The position numbers and the translations under genes are program-made. Below are positions 26,900 to 36,300 of a DNA stretch of 64,000 nt, piece after piece. Positions within the stretch are counted from its first letter, which is position 1. The number at the start of each line of letters is the position of its first letter. The DNA is from Planctomycetota bacterium. Lineage in GTDB: Bacteria > Planctomycetota > UBA1135 > GCA-002686595. Under the pieces are notes generated by a model that ran no database searches, was not told the DNA's origin, and worked only from the letters and a program-made list of their open reading frames with translations. The DNA is taken from contig JAKLKU010000007.1 of the NCBI GenBank assembly GCA_023150475.1, forward strand, positions 1-64,000, given 5' to 3'.

Positions 26900-28651
26900 G
26901 GGGCGCCCGACGCCGCCGACTTCGCGCGCACGGCGGAGCTCGTCGAACGCGCGCGTGCGCTCTTCGCGTACGGCGGTCTCGACGGGATCGTCGAGCGTCC
27001 GTTGCTGCACGAGGACGGCGCGTATCCGCAGTTCGCGGCGAGCGCGCGCGGCGCGGAGTTCACCGACACGTGCGGCCGCACCTACGTCGATTGGGTCAAC
27101 GGTTGGGGGCCGGTGATCCTCGGGTATCGGCATCCGGAAGTCGAAGCCGCGATCCGCGCGCAGTTCGACGCCGGCCCGACGCTCTCGTTGATGCATCCGC
27201 TCGAGCTCGCGGTCGCCGAGCGCATCGCGCGGCTCGTGCCGTGCGCCGAACGCGTCGCGTTCGGCAAGAACGGATCCGACGTCGTCGGCGCCGCCGTGCG
27301 GCTCGCGCGCGCGTGCACCGGCCGCGAACGCATCGCGCAGTACGGCTTCCACGGCTTCCACGATTGGTACGTGTGCATGCTGCCCGGTGTGCGCGGCGTG
27401 CCTAGGTCGACGCGCGAGCTCGTCACTGCGTTCCCGTACGGCGATCTCGGCGCGCTCGAGCGTCTGCTCGCGAAGCGCGACGTCGCGGCGGTCGTCATGG
27501 AGCCCGTGCGCGAGATCTGGCCGCCGTCCGGCTACTTGGAAGGCGTGCGCGAGCTCTGCACGCGCCACGGCACGCTGCTCGTCTTCGACGAGATCGTCAC
27601 GGCGTTCCGCATCGCGAAAGGCGGTGCTCAGGAGCGCTTCGGCGTCGTGCCCGACCTCGCGTGCGTCGGCAAGGCTTTGGCGAACGGTCTGCCGCTCTCG
27701 GCGCTCGTCGGCAAACGCGAGTTCATGCGCGTGCTCCCCGAGACTGGCTACGGCATGACGTTCCGCGGCGAGACGTTCTCGCTCGCGGCGGCGAACGCGA
27801 CGCTCGCCGTGATCGAGCGCGACGACGTGCCCGCGGCGCTCGCGCGCATCGGCGAACGCGCGCGCACCGGCTTCCGCGCGCTCACGGCGCGCCACGGCGT
27901 GTTCGCGAGGCTCGCCGGACCGCCGCAACGGATGACGTTCGAGTTCCACGAACGGCACGGCGTGTCCCCGATGGCTCAGCGCGAGCTCTTCTTGCTCGAG
28001 TGTTTGCGCCACGGAGTCTTCACCAACGGCAATTTGCTCGCGAGCGCCGCGCACGACGACACGGCGCTCGAGCGGACGTTCGCGGGCTTCGACGCGGCGC
28101 TCGCCGCGGTCGCACGAGCGCTGGCGGACGGCGCGGCGCCGGTGAGCCGGGCGGCGCATGGCATCGTGCATGGTTTCATCGAGGCGCTCGACGAACGGCC
28201 GAGGTCGCCGGCGCCGGACCATGCCGCGCGTGACGCGGGTAGCGGGCGCGCGGAGCGCTCGGGTCCCGACCCCGAACGCGTGCGTGACGACCCGGAACGC
28301 GCGAACGCCGGCGCCGGCGAAGTCGAGCTCTACCTCGACGGTTGGCTGCTGCTCGCCGACGGCGCGCCGGACGAACTCGTCGCGCGTGGACCCGGCGGCG
28401 TCGAGCTCGCTTGCGCGCGCGTCGCTCGACCGGATCTCGCGAGCGCGCATCCGACTCTGGTTCGACCGGAGACCGCAGGTTTCTCCGTCGCGTTGCCGGC
28501 GGAAGGCTTCGCCGACGCGACGAACTGGGACGTCACGCTCGTCGCGCGCCGCGCAGGTCGAGCCGCGTTCCACTGCCGCGTCCTGCGTCGGCGCGCAGTG
28601 GCCGTGCGAACGGGGCCGCACTCCATGGCGTCGGGCGCGATCCTGCTCTGA
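26864..28651 (+). CDS. Class III (GSA-type) aminotransferase with C-terminal glycan-cluster-type domain
   Basis: A 595-residue PLP enzyme. Residues about 20-440 are a class III aminotransferase close to glutamate-1-semialdehyde aminomutase: [46 protein letters not shown], and the PLP lysine in CVGKALANG (about K270). After a charged low-complexity linker, residues about 480-590 form an extra beta-rich domain ([34 protein letters not shown]) of a kind seen in glycosyl- and methyltransferases of polysaccharide clusters. The GTG start overlaps the stop of an 18-codon upstream ORF. It is followed by radical SAM genes. It probably makes or alters an amino sugar or amino-acid-like unit rather than haem precursors. 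Confidence 0.85.
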   Translation: MNQANGVDRVDRGAPDAADFARTAELVERARALFAYGGLDGIVERPLLHEDGAYPQFAASARGAEFTDTCGRTYVDWVNGWGPVILGYRHPEVEAAIRAQFDAGPTLSLMHPLELAVAERIARLVPCAERVAFGKNGSDVVGAAVRLARACTGRERIAQYGFHGFHDWYVCMLPGVRGVPRSTRELVTAFPYGDLGALERLLAKRDVAAVVMEPVREIWPPSGYLEGVRELCTRHGTLLVFDEIVTAFRIAKGGAQERFGVVPDLACVGKALANGLPLSALVGKREFMRVLPETGYGMTFRGETFSLAAANATLAVIERDDVPAALARIGERARTGFRALTARHGVFARLAGPPQRMTFEFHERHGVSPMAQRELFLLECLRHGVFTNGNLLASAAHDDTALERTFAGFDAALAAVARALADGAAPVSRAAHGIVHGFIEALDERPRSPAPDHAARDAGSGRAERSGPDPERVRDDPERANAGAGEVELYLDGWLLLADGAPDELVARGPGGVELACARVARPDLASAHPTLVRPETAGFSVALPAEGFADATNWDVTLVARRAGRAAFHCRVLRRRAVAVRTGPHSMASGAILL

Positions 28652-28871
28652 TCCGCGCGCCGCCGCCGGCGGCGGGAGTCGGAGCGCTGCCGCTCTGGAA
28701 GCTCGAATCGGCGCAACGCGTGGTACGCGCCGCGGGCGCATTCGAGTTCGCGCGCGTCGGCGCCGTCGCGAGGGCCGCGGACCCCGGCTCGCGCTCGCGC
28801 ACGTTCCGCGTACGCGCAGGTCCCGAATTCCGGGGGGTCGGGATACGGTAGACGGGGGAATCGACTCGCCG

Positions 28872-30449
28872 ATGACCGCACGCCCGCAGCACGTTTTCAC
28901 TCTCGACCAACGCGCGAACGGCGAACTCGCCGAGCGCGGGCTTCGCTGCGGCGTCGGCCGGGCGCTGCATCGGCCGACGCAGGTCTACTTGCAGATCGCG
29001 AGCGCGTGCAACCTCGCGTGCACGATGTGCAGCGAGGCGAACCGCCCGGAGGACGCTCGTTTCGGCCGCGGACTCGTTTCGTTCTCGCCCGAGCTCTTCG
29101 AGCGGCTCGAACGCGACGTCTTCCCGTGGTCGTCCGAGCTGATCCTCGGCGTCGGCGGCGAACCGACGTACTCGCCGAACTTCGTCGACTACGTGCGCCG
29201 CGCCGCGCGCGCGAACCAACGCATCCGCTTGGTGACGAACGGCACGTACCTCGAACGCGAAGCGGTCGCCGCGGCGATCGCCGAACACGTCGCGGAAGTG
29301 CGCGTCTCGATCGACGCGGCGAGCGAGCGGACGTACGAAGCGATCCGTGTCGGTTCGCGCTGGAAGCGGCTGTGCGCCGGTCTCGAACGGCTCTCGGAAC
29401 TGCGGCGGTCGGCTCCCTTCGGCCGAACGAGTCGTGTCGCGTTCTGTTTCGTGCTGATGCGCTCGAACGTCGACGAATTGCCGGCGTTCGTCGAGCTCGC
29501 GGCGCGTTTCGGCGCGGAGCGCGTCCATGCGCAACACGTGATCGCGATGACCGACGCGAGCGTCGGCGAGAGTCTGCTCGCCGAGCCGGAGCGCTACGAC
29601 GCGGCGTGGGCACTCGCGCGACGACGTGCGCACGAGCTCGGCGTCGCGCTCGAGGCTCCGCAGCCCTTCGGGGGCGGCCCGAACGCGATTCCGCGCGATG
29701 CGCGGACGCCGGAGTCGGCCGACGAGGTCGCGGCGCACGCCGCGGGACTCGATCCGGCGCTCGCGGGCTTCGCCGTGCCGTGCCGCAGCCCGAACCAAGC
29801 GATCGTCGTGTTGTACGACGGCCGAGTGTTCGCGTGTTGCCATCCGCTCGCGCACGAGAAGATGCAGCTCGGCGACCTGCGTCGGCAGAGTTTCGAGGCG
29901 ATCTGGAACGGACCGTCCGCGCGCTTCTTGCGCGCCGGCATGAAGACCGGTGACGCGCCGTGGCTTTGCCGCACGTGTTCGATCGTGCACTCGCCGCCGC
30001 CGGTCGCGGAAGTCGCGCGCGAGCTCGCCGGGAGCCCGACGCTCGCGGAGCACTACGCCGGCCGCGCGGAGACGACCGACGACGAGACGGCGCGGGCCGC
30101 GCTCGCCGAGTACGTGCGCGACTTGCGCCGCCACGCGGACGAGCTCGCGTCGGAGCGCGGACGACTCGCCGCGCACGCCGCGACGATCACGGAGGAACGC
30201 GACGCGCTCAAGGAGCACTCGGTGGCGATCACGAGCCAACGCGACGGTCTCGCCCGCCACGCCGCCAACCTGCAGGCGGAACTCGACGGCTGGAAGGCGC
30301 ACGCGCACCGTTCGTCGAGCGTCGACGCGTCGCGCGAGCCGCCGCGCGAGCGCGCGTGGCCCCTCGCTTTCCTGCGGCGCCTCTTCGCGTCGCGTGCGCA
30401 ACCGCTGCCGACCCGAGGCGACGGTCCGACCGCGGGAGGCCGGTCGTGA
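28872..30449 (+). CDS. Radical SAM/SPASM enzyme with coiled-coil tail
   Basis: A 525-residue enzyme. The [4Fe-4S]-SAM motif is CNLACTMC (about residues 49-56). The glycine-rich GVGGEPTY and the strand [16 protein letters not shown] follow the radical SAM barrel. A SPASM region (about 300-375) has [41 protein letters not shown] and CRTC. Residues 421-476 are four exact 14-residue units each starting with His (HA..L..ER..L..), forming a coiled coil. The stop overlaps the GTG of the next radical SAM gene. It probably modifies a peptide or glycan-linked substrate, with the tail as docking site. Confidence 0.88.
   Translation: MTARPQHVFTLDQRANGELAERGLRCGVGRALHRPTQVYLQIASACNLACTMCSEANRPEDARFGRGLVSFSPELFERLERDVFPWSSELILGVGGEPTYSPNFVDYVRRAARANQRIRLVTNGTYLEREAVAAAIAEHVAEVRVSIDAASERTYEAIRVGSRWKRLCAGLERLSELRRSAPFGRTSRVAFCFVLMRSNVDELPAFVELAARFGAERVHAQHVIAMTDASVGESLLAEPERYDAAWALARRRAHELGVALEAPQPFGGGPNAIPRDARTPESADEVAAHAAGLDPALAGFAVPCRSPNQAIVVLYDGRVFACCHPLAHEKMQLGDLRRQSFEAIWNGPSARFLRAGMKTGDAPWLCRTCSIVHSPPPVAEVARELAGSPTLAEHYAGRAETTDDETARAALAEYVRDLRRHADELASERGRLAAHAATITEERDALKEHSVAITSQRDGLARHAANLQAELDGWKAHAHRSSSVDASREPPRERAWPLAFLRRLFASRAQPLPTRGDGPTAGGRS
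30132..30299 (+). repeat. 42-bp (14-residue) His-periodic coiled-coil repeats, four units
   Basis: Codons for [42 protein letters not shown] and [14 protein letters not shown] run in register, each unit starting with His. The same periodicity recurs at 31705-31830 in the split SPASM protein. Confidence 0.85.
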
Positions 30450-31315
30450 CCGCGCCGCGCCGCGCGCCGACGCGCACCGACATTCCCGTGCTGCTCCGCG
30501 CTCGACCGCGCGAGATCTGGGTCGAGCTGACGTCGGATTGCAACGCGCGGTGCATCTACTGCTGCGTGAGCCAACCCGGATATCGAGGGAAGGACCTCGC
30601 GATGTCACCGGAGCAACTCGCGGACATGCTCGCGCCGTACGCACCGCCCGAAGTGCGCATCACCGGCCACGGCGAGACGACGATGCTCCCGCACTGGACG
30701 AAGACCGCGAAGCTCCTGCTCGAACGCGGTTTCGCCGTGACGACGAATTCCAACTTCGCCAAGGAGTTCAGCGACGACGAAATCGACGTGTTGTCGCGGT
30801 TCCGTTCGCTCGAGATCTCCTGCGACATCGCGGACGCCGAGCTCCTGCCGCGCGTGCGCCGCGGTTGTCGGCTCGAGCGCATCGAAGCGAACCTCGCGCG
30901 GATCGTCGCGACGTGCGAGCGCGAGTTCCGCGAGCTCCCGCACCTGAACATCAGCGCCACGTTGACCGACCTGACGATGCACGGACTTCCCGACCTCGTG
31001 CGTTGGGCGCACGCGCGACGCTGTCACGCGCTGGAAGTCGTCAACCTCGAGCGCTACCCAGCGCCGCCGGGTGGGCTCGCCTGGCGTCACCCGTCCGAAG
31101 CGGATCCGGAGCGCATGCTCGCGCTGATCGAAGAGGCGCGTGGCGTCGCGCGCGAACTCGGTTTCACCTTCCGAGTCCAACAAGGCCTGATCGACGCGTG
31201 CCTCGGCGTGCTCGGGCAGAAGAGCGAGCGGCCGTTCAACGAATGCGGCGAGTGCCGGCCGAACCCCACGAGCGGCGACGCACGCGCCGCCGACGTGAGC
31301 GAGGAGCGTCGATGA
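30446..31315 (+). CDS. Radical SAM enzyme lacking its SPASM domain
   Basis: A 289-residue radical SAM protein starting at a GTG that overlaps the preceding stop. The cluster motif is CNARCIYC (about residues 32-39), followed by ITGHGETTMLP (the GGE-like motif) and the barrel strands SLEISCDIAD and LPHLNISATL. It stops after FNECGECRPNP, which is where a SPASM domain would normally begin. The next gene, overlapping by ATGA, encodes that SPASM domain alone. Together they equal a complete enzyme split in two chains. Confidence 0.85.
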   Translation: MTAPRRAPTRTDIPVLLRARPREIWVELTSDCNARCIYCCVSQPGYRGKDLAMSPEQLADMLAPYAPPEVRITGHGETTMLPHWTKTAKLLLERGFAVTTNSNFAKEFSDDEIDVLSRFRSLEISCDIADAELLPRVRRGCRLERIEANLARIVATCEREFRELPHLNISATLTDLTMHGLPDLVRWAHARRCHALEVVNLERYPAPPGGLAWRHPSEADPERMLALIEEARGVARELGFTFRVQQGLIDACLGVLGQKSERPFNECGECRPNPTSGDARAADVSEERR

Positions 31316-31923
31316 CGAAGCAGACGTTCTGTCGCGTCCCCGGTCCCGGCGAGACGCGCGCGTGCATCGACCCGTGGATCTTCGTGTTCGTGCGCTCGAG
31401 CGGCGACGTCGACGCGTGTTGTCGGGGCGTGAAGATCGGCAACCTGAACGAACGCAGCTTCGAGGAGATCGTCAACGGGCCGGAAGCGATCGAGCTCCGC
31501 CGTCGAGTGCTCGCCGGCGACTTGCCTCCTGGGTGCGTCCTCTGCGCGACGCGCCCAGTGACGACCGTGGAGACGCTCGGCGCGCTGGTCGAGCACCTGG
31601 TCTACGACGCGGGCTTCGAGGAACAAGAAGAGCTGCGCCGCCGGATCCGCGAGCACCGCGCGGTGCGCTCGGATCTCCTGCGCGAACGCGAAGGGCTGCG
31701 CGGGCATGCGACGACTCTCGAGCGGCTGCTCGCCGACGTCCGCGCCCACGCGTCCACGCTCGAGCAGGAGCGACCGCACCTCCTCGCCCACATCGAGAAC
31801 CTCGAACGCGAACTCGCCGCGGCGCGCCACGCACTCGCCGCTCGGGACGAAGAAGCGCAACGGCGCCTGCGCCTCTTGGACCGCCTGCGGGCCTGGTTCG
31901 GACCAGGCCCGGCTCGCTCGTAG
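31312..31923 (+). CDS. Stand-alone SPASM-domain protein with coiled-coil tail
   Basis: A 203-residue protein. Residues 1-80 carry SPASM features: CRVPGPGETRACIDPWIFVFVRSSGDVDACC, IGNLNERSFEEIVNG and CVLC, ligands for an auxiliary [4Fe-4S] cluster. Residues about 132-173 are three 14-residue His-starting coiled-coil units like those of the fused enzyme at 28872. It overlaps the core radical SAM gene by ATGA. It is probably the partner chain of that enzyme; the shared tail repeats could let both enzymes join one complex. Confidence 0.8.
   Translation: MTKQTFCRVPGPGETRACIDPWIFVFVRSSGDVDACCRGVKIGNLNERSFEEIVNGPEAIELRRRVLAGDLPPGCVLCATRPVTTVETLGALVEHLVYDAGFEEQEELRRRIREHRAVRSDLLREREGLRGHATTLERLLADVRAHASTLEQERPHLLAHIENLERELAAARHALAARDEEAQRRLRLLDRLRAWFGPGPARS
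31705..31830 (+). repeat. 14-residue His-periodic coiled-coil repeats, three units
   Basis: HATTLERLLADVRA, HASTLEQERPHLLA and HIENLERELAAARH are encoded in tandem, matching the pattern at 30132-30299. Confidence 0.75.
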
Positions 31924-32009
31924 ACCGAAAATCTCGAACGAGTCGAAGCAAGTCCCGTGACGTCGGCATGGGACCCTCGGCTCGCTCTCTCGAACCCGGA
32001 GGAACCCCG

Positions 32010-33269
32010 ATGTCTCGTCTCTTCGCGCTTCGTCCGTTCGCTTCGTTGGCCGTTGGATTGCTCGTCGCGTCGGCCCGCGCCGACGTCACCGTGCTCGGCA
32101 AACCCGGCCTGGGTTCGTTCACCACGTTCCAGGCCGCGATCGACGCGGCGAGCGACGGCGACACGTTGCTCGTCGCCGCCGGCACCTACAACGGCAACTT
32201 CACGATCGACGCGAAGTCGCTGACGCTGCTCGGCAGCGGCGTGGTCCAGGTCAACGGCAAGGCGCGCGTGCAGAACGTCGCCGCGAACGTCGTCGTCGCG
32301 TTGGTCGAGCTGCGCATCACCGGCCCGAACGTCAGCGGGTCTGGAGCGCCACTGCACGCGCTCGAGCTCACGAACTGCGCCGGCAATCTCCGACTGCAGG
32401 ACTGCACGATCGTCGGCGGCAAGCCGAACGACTCGTTCTCCGGAGCCGGCGTCTGCGGCGACGCCGTCGTCGCCACCGGCTGCCCACGCGTGATGCTCGT
32501 GCGGAGCACCGTGACCGGCGGCTACGCCGGGTACTTCTCGGGTTATCAGGCGGTCCGCGGCGGCAACGCGATCACTTCCACGAACAGCGCGCTCGCGTTG
32601 TGGAGCTGCACCGTGCGCGGCGGCAAGGGCTCGGACGAGACGTGGCCGTCCGGCGGCGACGGCGGCGATGCACTCGCGCTCCAGGGCTGGGGCGCTTTCG
32701 TCTCCGGCGGGTCGATCCAAGGCGGTTCGGGCGGCGGCGGTGACTACATCGGCTGCACGACGTCCGGCAACGGCGGCAACGGCGTGGTGATCACCGGCGC
32801 GCAACTCGACCTGCTCGACGTGTCCGTGCTCGCGGGTGGCAAGGGCACCTTCGGACCGTGCGGCCTCGGTCAAGACGGTGAGCCACTCATTGCATCCAAC
32901 GCGATCGTCGACGTCCTGCAGGGGCTCGCGCGCGAATTCGACTGCCAGGATCGCGTCGTGGACGGCGGCGCGTTGACGTGGAACTTCGAAGGCGAGCCCG
33001 GCGATCGCGTGTTCATGCTGCAGAGCGCGGTGCCGACGTTCCAATTGGCGCCGGCGATCGGCATCGCGAGCGTGCCGTGGCCGTGGAAGCTCGCGGTCCA
33101 GCCGCTCGGCACGCTCGACGCGACGGGGAAACTGACGACCTTCCGCGGCCTCGGCGTCTACGACGGGCCGCTCGCGGGCTGGCACACGACGCTCCAGCCG
33201 CTCTTCGTCTCCACGAACGGCAAGAAGTACCTCGGCACTCCGCGGCAAGTGCTCGTCGAGAACCTCTGA
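32010..33269 (+). CDS. Secreted right-handed beta-helix protein
   Basis: A 419-residue protein with a signal peptide (to about residue 24, LLVASARAD). The region FTTFQAAIDAASDGDTLLVAAGTYNGNF is the usual opening of pectate-lyase-like or parallel beta-helix proteins. Gly-rich short strands follow (NLRLQDCTIVGG, SALALWSCTVRGGKG, VSGGSIQGGSGGGG). No catalytic residues can be named. GGAGGA six bases before the ATG supports the start. A strong hairpin follows the stop. It is probably extracellular and may bind or act on polysaccharide. Confidence 0.8.
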   Translation: MSRLFALRPFASLAVGLLVASARADVTVLGKPGLGSFTTFQAAIDAASDGDTLLVAAGTYNGNFTIDAKSLTLLGSGVVQVNGKARVQNVAANVVVALVELRITGPNVSGSGAPLHALELTNCAGNLRLQDCTIVGGKPNDSFSGAGVCGDAVVATGCPRVMLVRSTVTGGYAGYFSGYQAVRGGNAITSTNSALALWSCTVRGGKGSDETWPSGGDGGDALALQGWGAFVSGGSIQGGSGGGGDYIGCTTSGNGGNGVVITGAQLDLLDVSVLAGGKGTFGPCGLGQDGEPLIASNAIVDVLQGLAREFDCQDRVVDGGALTWNFEGEPGDRVFMLQSAVPTFQLAPAIGIASVPWPWKLAVQPLGTLDATGKLTTFRGLGVYDGPLAGWHTTLQPLFVSTNGKKYLGTPRQVLVENL

Positions 33270-33279
33270 CCGAGCTCGA

Positions 33280-33315
33280 CGCGTGGTGCGACCGAGGAGC
33301 TCGGTCGCCCACGCG
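33280..33315 (+). terminator. GC-rich hairpin after the beta-helix gene
   Basis: GCGACCGAG pairs with CTCGGTCGC around GAG, extended by CGCGTGG with CCACGCG. It starts 11 bases after the stop codon. There is no T tract, so termination is likely but not certain. Confidence 0.5.
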
Positions 33316-33361
33316 CGCGTCCGGCGGTCGGGCACACGTCCGACGAGCCCCGGAGAAGGAG

Positions 33362-33390
33362 CTGACCTCCGTCGTTTCGAGGCGTAGCAT
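33362..33390 (+). promoter_or_regulatory. Sigma-70-type promoter of the ThuA-cytochrome gene
   Basis: CTGACC (33362-33367), a 17-base spacer and TAGCAT (33385-33390) form a -35/-10 pair nine bases before the ATG at 33400. Transcription would start almost at the start codon, giving a nearly leaderless mRNA. Confidence 0.5.
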
Positions 33391-33399
33391 CGGCCCGCC

Positions 33400-36300
33400 A
33401 TGGGTCGAACCGCATCGTTCGTTCGGGTCGTCTTCGCGTTCGTGTTCCTCTTCGTCGGTCTCGCCGCGGCGGCCGACGCCCAAGCCAAGCAGCCGCTACG
33501 GGTCTTCCTGCGCGGCGGGCCGAAGACGCACGGGCCGAGCGAGCACGAGCACACGCTCTGGATCCGCGAGTGGACGCTGCTGCTCGAGAAGCGTGGCGCG
33601 CAAGTCGCAGGCGCGCCGCGTTTCCCGACGCCGGCGGAGCTCGAGCGCACCGACGTGCTGGTGATGTACGCGGCCGAAGGCGGCTCGATCCACGGCGACG
33701 AGCGTGCGTCGCTCGAGAAGTTCCTCGCGCGCGGCGGCGGGCTCGTCGTCCTGCACGACGCGCTCTGCGGCGACGACCCCCACTGGTGGAAGACGGTGAT
33801 CGGCGGAGCGTGGGAGCACGGTGTCGCGAAGTGGTGGAACGGCGACGTCGGCGTGTACCTGCAGGACTTCGACCACCCGATCACGCGCGGCGCCGCGAAC
33901 TTCATCTTCGAAGACGAGATCTACTACAAGCTGCACATGACCGAGGACGCGCACGTGCTCGCCGCGAGCATGCACACGGTCTTCGACATCGAGCCGCAGA
34001 TGTGGACCGTCGAGAAGGCGAACTACCGCGCGTTCGTCTCGGTCCAAGGGCACTTGTGGAAGTCGTTCGAGCATCCCGCATGGCGCGGAATGCTCTTGCG
34101 CGGCATCGCCTGGGCGGGGAAGCGCGACGCCGATCTCCTGACCGACGCGGAAGAGCGCAATTCGCTCGCGTACCCGCCCGGCGGACCGATCGAACCGAAA
34201 CTCGCGTCGCGCAAGCTCGAAGTCGATCCCGAGTTCCGGCTCTCGCTGGTCGCCGCCGAGCCGTTGGTCGTCAAGCCGATCTCGCTCGACTGGGACTCGA
34301 AGGGCCGCATGTGGGTCGCGATGACGCCGGGCTACCCCGACAAGGCGCGCTTCTCGAAGAAGCCGGCGCGGGATCGCATCGACGTGCTCGAGGACGTCGA
34401 CGGCGACGGCGCGATGGATCGCGCCAGCACGTTCGCCGACGGGCTCGATCTCGTCACGAGCTTCGTGTTCCATCGAAACGGCGTGATCGCGAGCGCGTCG
34501 CCCGAGATCTGGTGGCTCGGCGACCAGGACGGCGACGGCAAGTGCGACGAGCGCAAGGCGCTCTTCACCGGCTTCGGTTACGGCGACACGCACGCGGTCG
34601 TCTCGAACCTGCGGTGGGGGCTCGACGGTTGGATCTACGCGACGCAGGGCTACTCCGGCGGCGCGAGCGACGTCTCGAGCGGGCCCGACTTCGGCGCCAA
34701 ACGCTTCGGCCGCATCGGCAACGGGCTCTTCCGTTTCAAGCCGGACGGCAGCGCGATCGAGATGGTGTCGAGCTACGGCTCGAACACGTGGGGCCTCGAC
34801 TTCGACTGGGACGGCGAGCTCTTCTTCACGATGGCGAACGGCGCGCACCTGCGGCACGTCGTGTTGCCCGAACGCGCGCTCGCTGCCGGGCGCCTCGAAG
34901 GCGTCGAGACCTGGACCGACGTGCCCGATCACGACCGCGTGTTCCCGCTCTTCCGCGCCGAACTCCCGCCGTACGTGCAGATCGACTTCGTCGGCGGCTT
35001 CACGGGAGCGTCCGGTTCGTGCGTGTACACCGGCGGCGCGTGGCCCGAGAAGTACGACGGCGCGCACTTCGTGTGCGAGCCGACGGTCAACCTCGTGCAC
35101 GTCGACTTCTTGCGCCACGAAGGTGCGACGTTCCGCGGCTCGAAGGAGAAGGGCAAGGAGGAGCGTGAACTGCTCGCCGCGAGCGACCTCTGGTTCCGGC
35201 CGGTCCACGCGCGAGTCGGGCCCGATGGCGCGCTCTACGTGCTCGACTTCTACAACCAGGCTTGCGTGCACAACGACACGCGCGGGCCGAAACACGGACC
35301 GACCAACGCGGCGTTGCGCGCCGACCGCGACCACACGCACGGACGCATCTGGCGGCTGCAGCACCAGGACGCCCGCAAGATCGTGCCGCCGCAGATCGCC
35401 GGGATGCTGCCCGCGGACCTCGTCGCGACGCTGCAGAACCAGAACCGTTGGGCGCGGATGGCCGCGCACCGGGCGATCGTCGACGATCCGTTGTTCGGTG
35501 CGAAGGAGGAGCTCGAACGTCTGCTCGCGACGGCGAAGTCGCGGCCGGCGCGGCTGCACGCGTTGTGGGCGCTCGCCGAACGCGGCGTGCCGCACCCCGA
35601 AGTCGCGAAGGACGCGGAGCCCGCGTTGCGCCGCAACGCGTTGCTCGCGTTGCTCGAGTACGCGCCCGACGCCGCCGCGCCGTGGCAGACCGCGCTCTAC
35701 GACGCCGATCGGCGCGTGCAACTCGCGGCGCTCGAAGCGGCGGCGCGCGCGGACGGCACGGCTCCGTACCTCGTCGACCTGTTCACGACGCTCGACGATC
35801 CGTGGTCGAGGTCCGCGATCGTCGCGGCCGTGGCGCGCGACACCGAAGGTTTCCTGACCGCGGTGCTTTCGTCGCCCAAACGCGCCGAGCTCACCGCGCT
35901 CGCCGCCGCGGCGGGCGCGGCGGTCGGCCGCGCGCGCGAAATGCGCGAGCTCGAACGGTTCTTCTCGAGGCTCGCGACCACCGCGCGCGCCGCCGAGTCG
36001 AGCGGCGGCCTCGTGGGCGCGGCGCTGCTGACGCTCGGCCGCGCGTGGAAGGACGCGCCGGACTTCCGTGCGAGCACCGGGCTCCTGACGAGCCTCGAGA
36101 CGCTCGTGACGTCTCCGCACGCGGAGGACGCGCTCGCCGCGCTGCCGTTCGCCGTGCGTTGGAATCGCGACGCTGCGCTCGACGCGGCGATCGACGCCGC
36201 GAGCGCGCGGCTCGCGCAAGCTCTCGACGATCCGTCCGCGACGCTCGAGGCGCGCCAGCGCTTCCTGCGCCTGCTCTTCGCGTTGCCGTCGCGTCGCGCC

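Noticed and set aside
26864..28651. Haem-pathway glutamate-1-semialdehyde aminomutase (hemL)
   Set aside because: The core fits the family, but the extra C-terminal domain and the radical SAM neighbours point to another pathway.
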